64,000 bases of DNA from Macrothele yani (GCA_039090855.1 CM076997.1:160486709-160550708); one strand, 5' to 3'. Shown: positions 33,215-43,797, numbered from the stretch's first letter. Notes: generated by a model not told the origin, from the letters alone. Numbers and translations are program-made.

Positions 33215-34111
33215 TTACTTAAGTCTGGCTATGATCTCCTCAAAATAGTCTCCTTGGGCACCTAAAGTTTCATTACTCTTTGAACAGTCTGCTTCACAAT
33301 CACCACTACCACCAGCCATGTTTAAGACAGATGCAAGTAACATTGTTGACCTTCTTATACTTATATTATTTCTATCAAAAGCAGCGGCAACTTTTGGTGT
33401 TATGACAGACCTTCGACTTCGTTTATCTTTACTTGTATGCTTCTCACGTAGTAATTTTTTTTGTGGTGTAATTTCTGCAGCATATTCATCATCAGAGTCT
33501 TCTTTAGAGTTTTCACTTTCAGTTTCAGTCTCATCCATTGTTGACGTAGAAGATGCAGTTGATAAAGCAAATGAATTCTGAGATGAAGCAGCTTCTTTTA
33601 ATCGCTTTGCAAATTTTTTCTGTCGTTCCGCTGATCTTTTATCACGTGTACAAAGCTTTATGTCCAGAGATCTAATACAACCTGTCCTAGATTGTCTTTG
33701 TAATCTGAGAAACTGACGATCCTCTTCAATTTTAATAAGCTGTTCCAAATTAGCGTGACTTATGTCAAATAACATATCCAGACTTTCACTATACATTATA
33801 TGATTCTCTTGGCCTTTTGCATTATTCCTTTTTCGATTCCTCATTAAGCCTACTTGTTTGCCATATAAATCTTTAATCTTTTTTAAGATATGCTGCTTAT
33901 GTCTTATTGGAAACCTTGATTTTTCCCAAAATGGTACAATGTTATTGTCTACAAGAACAGCACTATCACTGATCGAAAGCTTCTTAGAACGGTGAAAGTA
34001 CATAAAATTGGTCATAACATCTATTCCAGATGGCACACGTGAACCTGTTATTGATTCAGTAGGATATCCAATAAGCCATACGTAATTACTACTACTAGTT
34101 TGTTTTGCCAT
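33215..34111 (-). CDS. Intronless gene, 298 residues, function unknown
   Basis: An uninterrupted minus-strand frame. I favour the ATG at 34111 ('MAKQTSSSNYVWLIGYPTE') over the one at 34162 because the conserved-looking part starts there. N-terminal half: 'GSRVPSGIDVMTNFMYFHR', 'SDSAVLVDNNIVPFWEKSR', 'QHILKKIKDLYGKQ' and 'MLFDISHANLEQLIKIEED', ending 'RQFLRLQRQSRTGCI'; this is highly charged and mostly helical. C-terminal half: Lys/Arg-rich, then a Ser/Glu/Asp-rich acidic stretch (about residues 195-215), then basic again. The N-terminal block resembles an unnamed protein family I have seen from several invertebrates. I cannot give it a function. It has no signal peptide, membrane segment or catalytic motif. 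It could be a domesticated or accessory gene of a mobile element, since it lies among transposons and beside a minisatellite. Confidence 0.7.
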   Translation of the reverse strand: MAKQTSSSNYVWLIGYPTESITGSRVPSGIDVMTNFMYFHRSKKLSISDSAVLVDNNIVPFWEKSRFPIRHKQHILKKIKDLYGKQVGLMRNRKRNNAKGQENHIMYSESLDMLFDISHANLEQLIKIEEDRQFLRLQRQSRTGCIRSLDIKLCTRDKRSAERQKKFAKRLKEAASSQNSFALSTASSTSTMDETETESENSKEDSDDEYAAEITPQKKLLREKHTSKDKRSRRSVITPKVAAAFDRNNISIRRSTMLLASVLNMAGGSGDCEADCSKSNETLGAQGDYFEEIIARLK

Positions 34112-34164
34112 TATATTAAAAAGAAACACTAAAACAAATTTCTCTTCTGGACAAAACAGCAAAA

Positions 34165-34400
34165 AGGCAACACATACAATAGAAATATCTCAACAAACAG
34201 CAAAAATACCCATCTCAACAAACAGCAAAAGGCAACACATACAATAGAACAAACAACAACACATATGCAATAAATGATGTTAGTGGTTACGGTTAAAGTT
34301 TAAAGCTACAGTTGAGGTGCAATAAGTGATACTAGTGGTTACGGTTAAAGTTTAAAGTTACAGTTAAGGTGCAATAAGTGATGCTAGTGGTTACAGTTAA
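34165..34400. repeat. Minisatellite: ~62-bp units x3 and shorter repeats
   Basis: Three units at about 34267-34400 share 'GTGGTTACGGTTAAAGTTTA', 'AAGTTACAGTTAAGGT' and 'GCAATAAGTGAT'. Just before them, 34165-34250 has a duplicated 'AACAAACAGCAAAA' and 'GGCAACACATACAATAGAA' pair. The block lies immediately upstream of the minus-strand gene at 33215-34111, where its promoter would be. Confidence 0.85.
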
Positions 34401-34715
34401 GGTTTAGAAATCATATATAGATATATAATTGCACTACAGAAGCAGATGCAGATTTTAATTATGTTTTTTATTTTATTTTTTGTTATATAGATAATAAAAA
34501 TTTATTAATAATGAAAATAATATATATAATTGATCATCACTTATGCTTTTGATTAAAATTCCCGATTTTCACATAAATCAGTGTAGCTTGTGTGACCTTG
34601 AGGGACCTCTTAATCTTTTCCAAATGAGCTCTAAATTCATATATTTCAATAATAGGAGTAGAAGAAACTTTTTAGAGGGTGAGACCCACCTTTTTTAGGA
34701 AAAAATCTTTTTACA
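34400..34715. other. No gene recognised
   Basis: AT-rich sequence preceding the mariner 3' end. Nothing identifiable. Confidence 0.4.
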
Positions 34716-34719
34716 TTGA

Positions 34720-35624
34720 ATTTTGGGACACCCTATTGGGCAGCGATACACCGCTGCCAACGTTTTTGCCACTGTTGAACACCCCCTGGAAGTAATGTTC
34801 GCGAATTGTGTCAAGCGCCTTCTACGATTCGCGTTGGATCTCTTCCACGGTTTCAAAACGGCGACTCTTGAGCTTCAGCTCCATCTTCGGGAACAGAAAG
34901 AAGTCTCAAGAGGCCAAATCCGGGGAGTAAGGCGAGTGAGGAAGGGTAGTCATGCTGTTGCGGCTGCAAAACTGACGTGTTGCTAACGCTATGTGAGCTG
35001 CTGCATTGCCGTGATGGAGCAGGAAATGGCCCATGCGCCACATTTCAGGTCGTTTGCGGCGAATGCCCTCTCTAAGACGCCGCAGAACATCGCACTAAAA
35101 AAGAGCGGTGACTGTCTGGCTTTGGGGGACGAGTTCACTGTGCACAACCCCACGAATGTCGAAGGACACGATGAGCATGCTTTTAGTTGCGCTCCGGACC
35201 TGTCGGGCCTTCTTTGGTCGTGGACATTCCGGCTCTTCCACTGCGACGACTGTTCTTTGGTCTCCAAGTCGTAATCGTAGACCCAAGTCTCGTCCCCAGT
35301 AATGACCCGCAGCAGGAACGTTGGCTCATTCACCACCTACTGACGAAGATCACGACATAGTCCACATGGAGCGCCTTTTCTTTGGGGTTCAGAATCTTTG
35401 GCACAAACTTTGCAGCAATGCTGTGCATGTTCAAAACCGAAGTCAGAATTTCTTGCACTGTTCCGTATGACACATTAAAGATGGTAGCAATGTCTTGAAT
35501 GCTTCTTCGACGATCCTCATGAACCAGTTCTCTAATTTTGTCCATATTTTCGGTGGGCTTGTTCGTGGATGGTCGCCCTAACCTCTCGTCGTCTTCCAGT
35601 GCCGTTCTGCCGCTCTTGAAAAGG
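34720..35624 (-). pseudogene. mariner transposase, 3' part (split by foldback element)
   Basis: Minus strand, continuing from the 5' part at 48631-48760. It starts at 'FKSGRTALEDDERLGRPST' (35620-35565), followed by 'ELVHEDRRRSIQDIATIFN' as the second helix-turn-helix. The catalytic core reads 'VITGDETWVYDYDLETK' (first Asp, near 35300) and a damaged 'HHGNAAAHIAL' (second Asp replaced by Gly, near 34995). 'SPYSPDLAS' then 'DFFLFPKMELKLKSRRF' gives the third Asp, and the tail is 'ALDTIREHYFQGVF' (near 34790). Stops and frameshifts are present. The DD34D mariner order is complete once both parts are considered, which dates the 13-kb insertion after this mariner copy arrived. Confidence 0.85.
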
Positions 35625-36045
35625 GGTGCCGGTAAAAATACCGACAATGAAAACACCGACAGGTCAAACGCCGACAGGTCGAAACACCGACAATCAAAAC
35701 ACCGACAGTTTAAAACACCGACAAATCGAAACACCGACAAACATAACACCGACAATTATATAGACTAATATAATTGTACGGCGAGTAGAGGAACTTTACT
35801 CCGAGCGATGGCAACATCAGAGTCGGTGAGAAGGGGAATTACAATACCCAATCGATGGATGTGCTTACCTTTAGTGGTGAACGATGAAACTTTATTAATT
35901 TCTATTCCTACCGATTTTTTTATTACAAGCGATGACAACATCTGAGTGGATGGGTTGCATTAGGGAGTATGAGTGTTGGATATGTCGATGCTTATGTGCT
36001 GCCCCTAGCGGTTAACTTTGCCATTGAAGAGAAAACATTTTCGCT
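35625..36045 (+). repeat. FB2 left terminal repeat
   Basis: Eight units of 15-16 bp with core 'ACACCGACA' (35635-35757) come first. Then the inner segment carries two ~146-bp units around the 'GTTCACCGCTAGGGGCAG'-type core (here inverted, about 35850 and 35995). The right end of FB2 holds about twice as many outer units and about five times as many inner units. Such asymmetric arms are typical of foldback elements, where unit number changes by unequal exchange. Confidence 0.85.
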
Positions 36046-37026
36046 GCGCCGTTCCTGTGACGTCGGATATTTTTTGTCGCCGGATCTTTTGGTTCGGATT
36101 CCTCTGCGTTGATTTTATTGTAGCCGTTGTTTTACGATTTTTAAAATGAAAGGAAGTGCTTCTGAAATGAACAACAATCCTGCTTCTTTTCCTGCCAATT
36201 TAGCTGCCGAAACCAATCTCTGGGAAACCAATCCGAACACCACGTTTTATTGCAGGAAATAAGGTGGCAGAAGTGAGTGATTTCACTGGTACTGTTAAAG
36301 TTCATATACGAAGTTGTACCATGAAATACTCGGGACTATACCCTTTTCAATATGGTGTCTCTATGTCTGCTCAGACATTTAAGGAATTCGTGGCCAACTG
36401 TTATATCTACGGCGGAAGAAATGAAATCGCCGTATTCAACAAAGAGTTGTTTATGAACTGTTCCCTTTCTTTTCGAGAATCGATTACCGTTTCAAACAAC
36501 TTCACATACAGTCTGATGATTCATTGATGTTGAATCGGACGTCAATGTCATTAACAAGTGACCAATTTTGAACTCTGAGAGCTGCGTGTGATCAACTTTG
36601 GAACAGAGTGAAAAAATTACAGTTTGGGCCCTTTTCAAGGATACTGTGGTACAACATCAAGGAACTTTTGTTGAGTTTCCTGAAAACATCAAGCTACTGA
36701 ATTCCATTCTCGTGAATGTCGTAAGAGTTCCGTCAAAGAAAATATGGGAAATGTATTCTACGTCACTGATTGGAGGGGTTGGTCTTGTATTACAGCGTCC
36801 CTCCTTCAAACGAGTGCTCGGAACCATCTGACGTTACAATATCTCGAAGCAGCGAGTAAAAACATCGCAGAAAATCTTTGATCCACCACAGATATCACAT
36901 AAGAGAATTGTTTTGCTGCCCGCTATTTCTGTGACAATTTTACGATGTGGCATCAATGAGCCACATTGAGCGGGTCAATTGTAGAAAGGCCTCTGTAATG
37001 ATTATGCACGTTACAAGATATACAAA
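36046..37026 (+). other. Unrecognised short open frames inside FB2
   Basis: Three plus-strand frames follow each other: 36146-36262 (38 codons, Asn/Ala-rich), 36264-36527 (87 codons, 'GTVKVHIRSCTMKYSGLYP') and 36598-36831 (77 codons). No domain was recognised. Their spacing could reflect a decayed gene of FB2 itself, but there is no intact frame and no clear splice signals connecting them. Confidence 0.3.
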
Positions 37027-37097
37027 ATGGTAAATTCTTGTTGTGCTATAAATTGCAGTGCCAGAGATAATAAAAAAAAACCAACATCACTTCATAG
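37027..37097 (+). CDS. Probable first exon of a THAP-domain protein
   Basis: From the ATG at 37027 the frame reads 'MVNSCCAINCSARDNKKKP' and 'TSLHR'. This is the start of a THAP zinc finger (C2CH): Cys-x(2-4)-Cys then the His of the 'FHRFP' position. The frame would stop at once, but the sequence there is CATAG followed by a perfect splice donor 'GTGAGT' (37098-37103), so the exon probably ends at 37097. THAP domains bind DNA in P-type transposases and in host proteins derived from them. I could not find the second half of the domain downstream, so the gene is probably a remnant. Confidence 0.55.
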
Positions 37098-37103
37098 GTG
37101 AGT

Positions 37104-37655
37104 CTTAGTAGTCACTTTTACGAAATTTAAAATTTCTGTCAAATATTAAGCTGACCCGATGGTAGTGTGTAAGATTTATCTGAGTGTAATATACCACCTT
37201 TTAATTCGTAATAGCGTTAAAGTATAGTTAATTAATATAAATTACAGTTTATATGAATAAAAATAATTCCAGGTTAATTACTTCATACTGTATTAGCTAC
37301 GTATCTTTACAAATAGATCTAAGTGTCAAAAAATTTTGAAAATTGCATATTGCTTATTAATATTACTTAAAATGTTTGGAATTGCAAAATGCAAGTTGCT
37401 TATGTCCTATACCCTACACGAAAAATATGTATGTTATATACATATGTAAGATACCTATGTTCTTTATATATAAGACCTTGTCACCAAGGCTTGTCACGTA
37501 AGGCCTTGTCACCTTGTGAAATACATCTTATGTGTTTGAAGACATAAAGCGATGCAATGAATTATCATTTTCAATATTTATTACTAAAGAAATACAAACG
37601 CTGAATCAAGTATAGATAACAAAAATTAGAAATGAATGCACAAAAACAAAAGTTC
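37104..37655. other. No coding sequence recognised
   Basis: Follows the THAP-like exon and might be its intron. Very AT-rich. It includes a duplicated 'AAGGCCTTGTCACC' / 'AAGACCTTGTCACCAAGGC' around 37475-37520. No second exon was identified. Confidence 0.35.
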
Positions 37656-37659
37656 ACAC

Positions 37660-37870
37660 ATAGTTCAGGAGTTTAAGTTTGTCTTTAAAATGTCTGTTTT
37701 TCTTGCTCTGAAATTCGCGAAGGAGTGCACAACATCATCGAACGATAATTACTTAGCAATATCTCTAATGACATGACAGCAAAGCCATTAAGTCATTGTT
37801 GAAGGATTGTCGATCGCAAGTTATTTTTTTACCAAGGCCATTTTCGAAAAAGAACGCTCTGCTTGACAGT
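37660..37870 (-). pseudogene. hAT-type transposase C-terminal remnant
   Basis: On the minus strand, with frameshifts, the text recalls the hAT dimerisation tail: an FSKMALVKK-like start near 37850, a 'LMALLSCH' segment, and 'FDDVVHSFANFRARKTDIL' near 37740-37690. I compare it with the 'SFSKL.LIK..LRS.M' ... 'FDDVI..FA..KARK' pattern of hAT/DUF4371-type proteins. Catalytic parts are absent. Orientation is opposite to the hAT-like segment at 38123. Confidence 0.45.
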
Positions 37871-38122
37871 TGTTTATTGTTATTACCAAATATAGTTTTA
37901 TTATGGTAGGGTCTTTCGGTGGGGTATTACCAAATATAGTTTTAATCCGACTCTGTGTTTATGTGAAATGTTTGGTGCTACAAAGACCACTTAAGTGATG
38001 CTGAGTGGCAGTCTTTAAGTAATGCATTTTATAAATGGGAAGATTTGAAACAATATTTTAATTACTTAAAAGTTCAATATATTTTGCTAATGTGCCTATT
38101 ATGAAAATTTCTTAAACTGTAT

Positions 38123-38695
38123 ATGGTAATGTTAGGTTCAGATATGCCCAATGTAAATAAGTCTGTCTTAGAAATTTTAAATAACCGAGTAAAAGATCTG
38201 AGAACTAATGGATTAATTAACATCGGAGCGGGCAATATCCACATTATTCATAATAGATTTGGTCAAAGTTTGAAACTTGAAAAGCTCAGCAATGTCACTG
38301 ACATTTTGGAAGATGTACATTCTTCGTTCCGGAAGTATCCTTCACGACGGGAAGACATGAAAAATTCTTTAGAAAACTTGGACGCAGGTTATGTTACAAT
38401 GCTTACATATGTCAGCAATCGGTGGCTCTCCATTTTTCCAGTTTGTGAACGTAATCTGGAGCTATTTTCAGCTCTAAAGACATACTTCCTATCAAATTTC
38501 CCAGAAGGCAGAAACAGTAACAAATTACTTAGATTAGGTAAATACAAAACGTTAGTGAAAATGTTGAAAAATACATTTACTCCTGTTTATTTGCACTTTG
38601 TGGTAAGTGTTGGTACCATTTTCGACCATTTCCTTCAACTTTTGCAACAGAAAACTACACTGGTGCATCGTTCTCAGTACCACCAATTTTCGTAG
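38123..38695 (+). pseudogene. hAT-like transposase-derived protein fragment
   Basis: An open frame of 190 codons. It begins inside a conserved block ('MLGSDMPNVNKSVLEILNN'), then 'LINIGAGNIHIIHNRFGQS', 'VHSSFRKYPSRREDMKNSL' and 'VSNRWLSIFPVCERNLELF'. The HxxHN and 'RWLSLLP..ER' blocks are typical of a widespread hAT-derived family in animals (proteins resembling vertebrate ZNF862/SCAND3 domains). It starts without the N-terminal finger and runs directly into the inverted RTE copy at about 38655, so both ends are truncated. The last ~14 codons belong to the RTE copy in antisense. Confidence 0.55.
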
Positions 38696-39950
38696 ATGTT
38701 CCCATAAGAGCCTTGATTAGTTTTCTCTTAACTTGAGAGATGTCCACTTCTTCTGATGTTAGACCTTCTAAAGCAGACAATCGTTTTCTGATTTCCAATT
38801 TAAAGGTATTATGATGCATTTTAAGGTTGGTCATGTTAGTATATGTTTCTTGATTTATGAGCTTGCCACGTTCGAGTTTAGTGTTGAGGTGTATCTTACA
38901 TCTCACCATTCTATGGTAACTACCTATGTTGAATCTGTTTAGTACACTGCAGTCTTCGATGGCAAATTTCTTGTGGCACATAATAAAATCATTTTCACTT
39001 GACATCCCATTGGGGTGCCTTCATGTCCATTTTTTATGTGGCTTTTTCTTCAAAAAGGAGTTCCTGATAAAAAAAAATATTTCTTCCTCTGCAAAGTCTA
39101 CAAGAATATTTCCACGCTGGTTTCTCTTCCATGACCGAATTTACCAACCGAAGTTTCATTCTGCTGCCGTTGCCCGATTTTCGCATTCAAATCACCCATA
39201 ATCATCTTCAAGTGCTGCTTGCCTTTGTTTCTTAGAAGCCTATTTTCCTCATAAAATTCTTTAATGTCTTCATCAGGATGACTTGTGGTTGGTGCATATA
39301 CTTGAGTAATCTGAATCAGGTATCTTTTTGAGAGTTGGATAACGAGTCGGGCATCTCTGTCCGAGGAACGTTCAATTTCTAGAACATTGTCCTTCAGTTT
39401 CTCATTTATTATGAATCCGACAGCACTAGTTCTGTTAGTATCAGTTGAACGATAGTAGAAGACATGTCCACTTTTTAGTTCAATGAGATCGTCTCTTGTT
39501 CTCCTTACCTCAATTAGGCCGACGATGTCCCACTTGATCCTTTTTAGTACACTTCCAATTCAAGAAGCCTTGAATCAGAAGATATGGAGCTTCCATTGTA
39601 AGTGGCCAATGTCAGCATCAGATAGCCACCTAGTTTCAACCTCCGGGGATTCTTAGCACCCTCTGCCTTCATGTCGCACTGGCCGCTGCTTCGGCCAGGT
39701 GCGTTCCAGCTGCCGGAGACTGAGGGCCAAGTTTTATGTTGTGGAATCATTTTGTGGGTATTTGGATATAACTCACCACTTTGGCCAGGCGTGTTGGTGA
39801 GTGTGGGATAGTGTTTTCTGTAGTCCCGGTGGTACATTATACCGATATTTGGCGGTAGCCAGAGCCTATTAGTGGAAACAAAATGAACCACGAAAAGGCG
39901 GGGTTGACATTTATCAAGGACAGGCTATAAAGCTTATATATATATATATA
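38655..39950 (-). mobile_element. RTE-type LINE copy, 5' half only
   Basis: Minus strand, 5' end near 39950. The 5' leader carries 'CTACCGCCAAATATCGG' and 'CTATCCCACACTCACCAAC', also present in the plus-strand copy. Coding at 39891-39544 includes 'MLTLATYNGSSISSDSRLL' (start of the endonuclease). The middle is frameshifted; 39005-38655 reads 'DFIMCHKKFAIEDCSVLN' and 'GSYHRMVRCKIHLNTKLER', then the linker 'SALEGLTSEEVDISQVKRK'. It ends where the reverse transcriptase would begin. It lies head to head with the next copy. Confidence 0.85.
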
Positions 39951-39952
39951 TC

Positions 39953-42900
39953 ATGACTACCGCCAATAGCGGTATAACTATACCATCGGGATCAGAGGAA
40001 ATGCTATCCCACACTCACCAACCCGCTTGGCCAGCGTGGTGAGTTATGGCCAAACACCTCCAAAATGACTCTACAACTTAAATCTTGGCCCTCAGTCTCC
40101 GGCAGCTGGAATGTACCTGGCCAAGGCAGCGGCCAGTGCGACATGAAGGCAGAGGGTGCTAAGAATCCCCGGAGGACCGGACTAGGCTGCCATTTGATGC
40201 TGACCTTGGCTACCTATAACGGACGCTCCCTATCTTCTGATTCAAGGCTTCTTGAATTGGAAGAGGAACTACAAAGGATCAAGTGGGACATCGTCGGGCT
40301 AAGTGAGGTAAGGAGAAAAGGAGAAGATCTCATTGAACTGAAAAGTGGACATCTCTTCTATTATCGTGGGACAGATACTGGCAGAACTAGTGGTGTTGGA
40401 TTTATAATAAACAAGAAACTGAAGGATAAAGTGGTAGAAGTCGAAAGTTCCTCTGACAGAGCTGCACGACTCGTTATCCAACTATCGAGAAGATACCAGG
40501 CTCAGATTATTCAAACTTATGCACCCACCACAAGTCATCCTGAAGAAGAAATTGAAGAATTTTATGAGGAAATTCGTCATCTAAATAATAAAGGTAAGCA
40601 GCACTTGAAGATAATTATAGGAGATTTCAATGCAAAAATAGGGCACCGGCAACAGAATGAAACTTCAGTAGGTAAATTCGGTCACGGCAACAGAAACCAG
40701 CGTGGAAATACTCTCGTTGAGTTTGCAGAGGCAGAAGGATTTTTCATCTTGAACTAATTTTTCAAGAAAAAGCCACACAGGAAATGGACATGGAGACATC
40801 CAATTGGGACGACAAGTGAAATTGATTTTATTATGTGTAACAAAAAATTCGTTATCGAAGACTGCAGTGTGCTGAACAAGTTCAACACAGGTAGTGACCA
40901 TAGATTGGTGAGATGTAAGATGCACCTCAACACTAAACTGGAACGTGGCAAGCTCATAAGACAAACAAAATGTATTGACATAACCAACCTTAAAAAACAC
41001 CATAATACTTTCAAGTTGGAACTGAAGAACAGATTCTCTGCTTTAGAAGGCCTAACATCGGAAGAAGTGGATATTTCTGAAGTTAACAGAAAAGTAACCA
41101 AAGCTCTTATGGAAACAGCAACAAAATTAGCTGGGTCTAAGAACAAGTTGCATGTGAACAAATAATCAGGAAAAACCAAAATGTTGATGCAAAAAAGAAG
41201 AGAGATGAGGACAGCTAAAGAAGATGTGACTTCCAAAGTGGAATATATAGAGCTATGCAAGACAGCACGAAAAAGTATCACTGAAGACGTAAGGAAATTC
41301 AACTGTGAGCTAGTGAGGAAAGCAATTGAAAACAACCAAAGCCTTAAGATAGCAAAGGGACATCTCAGTAAGGGAAGAAAACAGATTATGGCTCTGAGAA
41401 AAGAAGATGGTTCTATAACAAGAAATAGAGGCGAAATTTTGACAAGAGTGAAAGATTTCTACTCCAAATTATATGAAAGGGATGATACATGTACTATAGA
41501 CATCATGAAAGGTACCAGAGTTATTCCAGTCCTCCCAGCAGAAGTTGCTCATGCAATCAAGAACATGAAACGGGGGAAAGCTCCAGGAGAAGATGGAATT
41601 ACTATAGACATCATACAAGAAGCAAGGGGAGAAATTGAAACAGTACTCGCCCAAATTTTCACTCGATGCCTTAATGAAGGGAAGATTCCTGAGGATTGGA
41701 ACAATGCTACAATGATCCTGCTACATAAAAAAGGTGACATTGAGGATCTCAGGAACTACAGACCTATCAGCCTCCTATCAGTGGTTTATAAAATCTTCAC
41801 TAAAGTTCTTTCACACCGCTTGAAGGTAACACTGGACATGGCTCAACCGAGAGAACAAGCTGGATTCAGGAGTGGCTACAGCACAATAGATCATATCCAC
41901 GTACTGAGAGAACTAATTGAAAGAGCGAGGGAATATGAACTTCCATTGTGCATGGTTTTTATCGATTATGAAAAAGCCTTTGATTCGGTGAAACCATCAG
42001 CAGTTACCACGGCTCTGAAATCCTGCGGTATTGAAGATGCATACATTAATATTATTAATAACATCTATGAAAATGCAAGTGCAAAGATTCGGCTGTTTGA
42101 AAATACAACACACATAAAAATTGGAAAGGGAGTGAGACAAGGTGACACCATATCTCCGAAGCTCTTTAATGCCATATTGGAAAATGTCTTTCAATCACTG
42201 AACTGGGAAAACAAAGGGATAAAAATTAATGGAGATTATCTAACCCACCTTCGTTTTGCTGATGACGTAGTCATTTTTGCAACTACCCCATCAGAGCTGC
42301 AGAGTATGATCCAGGAACTTGCTGACAAGAGTAAAGAAGTGGGATTAAAAATGAACTTTCAGAAGACAAAAGTGATGTTCAATGCTTTTACAAGAAATGA
42401 AGATTTATCGATTGATGGAGAAAAACTGGAGATAACAGATACGTATGTTTATCTTGGACAGCAGATATCAAGTGAGAGTCACATTGATGAAGAAATTAAT
42501 CGGCGTACAAAACTTGCCTGGAGAGCTTTTGGAAGAAACAGCATAATTTTCAAGAGCAATATGCCATTATGTCTTAAAAGAAAAGTGTTTGATCAATGCA
42601 TCCTTCCAGTGCTTACGTATGGTGCAGAGACGTGGACCTTAACTAAAAGAGACATACAAAGGCTGCAGACAACTCAAAGAAGCATCGAGAGGTGCATGCT
42701 TGGTATAACCAGGAGAGATAAGAAGAGGAACACGTGGATCCGAAAAATGACGAGAGTGGAAGACATCATGATCAGAGTTAAATCCCTGAAATGGCAATGG
42801 GCTGGACATACTGCCAGAAGGACAGACCATAGATGGACAGCCGAAATTTTAGATTGGATTCCAAGGGATAGGAAAAGACCCAGAAAAAGACCACATGGGA

Positions 42901-43040
42901 GATGGGTGGATGAAATTCGTAAATATGCGGGAGTGACATGGAGGAGACTGGCACAAGACAGACCGTTGTGGAGGAAACTTATGGAGACCTTCGTCCAGCA
43001 GTGGATTGATAATGGTTGACATTGATGATGATGATATATA
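39953..43040 (+). mobile_element. RTE-type LINE, nearly full length
   Basis: The 5' end is near 39953, just after an AT-dinucleotide stretch. The 3' end is a short 'TGATGATGATGATATATA' tail (43023-43040), the simple-repeat tail typical of RTE/BovB LINEs instead of poly(A). One long reading frame spans endonuclease and reverse transcriptase and is described separately. Flanked on the left by an inverted 5' half and on the right by an inverted 3' piece of the same family. Confidence 0.9.
40065..43019 (+). pseudogene. RTE endonuclease-reverse transcriptase, two in-frame stops
   Basis: Encodes the retrotransposition protein. All three open segments (40065-40757, 40833-41165, 41181-43019) are in the same frame and separated only by TAA at 40755 and TAA at 41163. 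Apurinic-type endonuclease: 'LATYNGRSL', 'DIVGLSEVRRKGE', 'IIQTYAPTT', 'IIIGDFNAKIG' and 'GSDHRLVRCK'. Reverse transcriptase: 'NYRPISLLSVVYKIFTKVL', 'EQAGFRSGYSTIDHI', 'MVFIDYEKAFDSV' (catalytic Asp), 'KGVRQGDTISPKLFN' and 'HLRFADDVVIFA' (catalytic Asp pair). C-terminus: 'VLTYGAETWTLTKRD', 'RRDKKRNTWIRK', 'GRWVDEIRKYAG'. About 985 codons in total, normal for RTE. The reverse transcriptase half is completely open for 612 codons. Confidence 0.92.
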
Positions 43041-43785
43041 TCATCAAGAACCATTATCGATCCATTGCTGGATGAAGGTCTCACCAAATTTCTTCCACAA
43101 TTGTCTGTCTTGGGCCTGTCTCATCCCTGTCACTCCAACATATTTTTGAATTTCATCCATCCATTTCCCATGCAGCCTTCTTCTGGGTCTTTTCTTGTCC
43201 CTGGGAATCTAGTTTAAAATTTCGGTTGTCCATCGGTGGTCCGTTCATCTGGTAACAAGTCCAGCTCGTTGCCATTTCAATGATTTCAACCTGGTCATGA
43301 TGTCGTCCACTCCTGTCATCTTCCTTATCCACAAGTTCCTCTCATCTTTCCTGCTTACACCAAGTACGCATCTCTCCATGCTTCTTTGAGTTGTCTGCAG
43401 TGTTTGTATGTTTTTATTTTAGTTAAGGTCCACGTTTATGCTCCATACGTAAGCACTGGCAGGGTACATTGATTAAATCATTTTCTTTTAGACATAACGG
43501 CATACTGCTCTTAAAAATTGTACCGTTTCTTTCATAAACTCTCCATCGAATTTTTATACGCCGATTAATTTCTTCATCAATGTGACCCTCACTTGATATC
43601 TGCTGCCCAAGATAAATGCAAGAATCGGTTGTCTCAAGCTTTTCTCCATCAATCGATAAATCTTCATTTCTTGTAAAAGCATTGTACATCACTTTTGTCT
43701 TCTGAAAGTTCGTTTTTAATCCCACTTCTTTACTCTTGTGAGCAAGTGACCTTCAACCAAGAACTTCCAGTAGAAATCCCTGCTA
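43040..43785 (-). mobile_element. RTE-type LINE copy, 3' piece only
   Basis: Minus strand. Its 3' tail meets the tail of the plus-strand copy at the shared 'GATGATGATATATATCATC'. 43725-43423 reads 'GLKTNFQKTKVMYNAFTRN', 'LSIDGEKLETTDSCIYLGQ' and 'GHIDEEINRRI', the segment after the catalytic Asp pair. The rest down to 43045 is frameshifted but collinear. It is 5'-truncated near 43785, as is usual for incomplete reverse transcription. Confidence 0.85.
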
Positions 43786-43797
43786 TATATATATATA

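Noticed and set aside
33318..33581. Plus-strand 87-codon frame opposite the 33215-34111 gene
   Set aside because: Shadow of the Ser/Glu-rich part of the minus-strand gene; no independent support.
38655..43785. One minus-strand RTE copy interrupted by the plus-strand copy
   Set aside because: The left piece is the 5' half with its 5' end facing right and the right piece is the 3' end facing left; a single interrupted copy would have the opposite arrangement.
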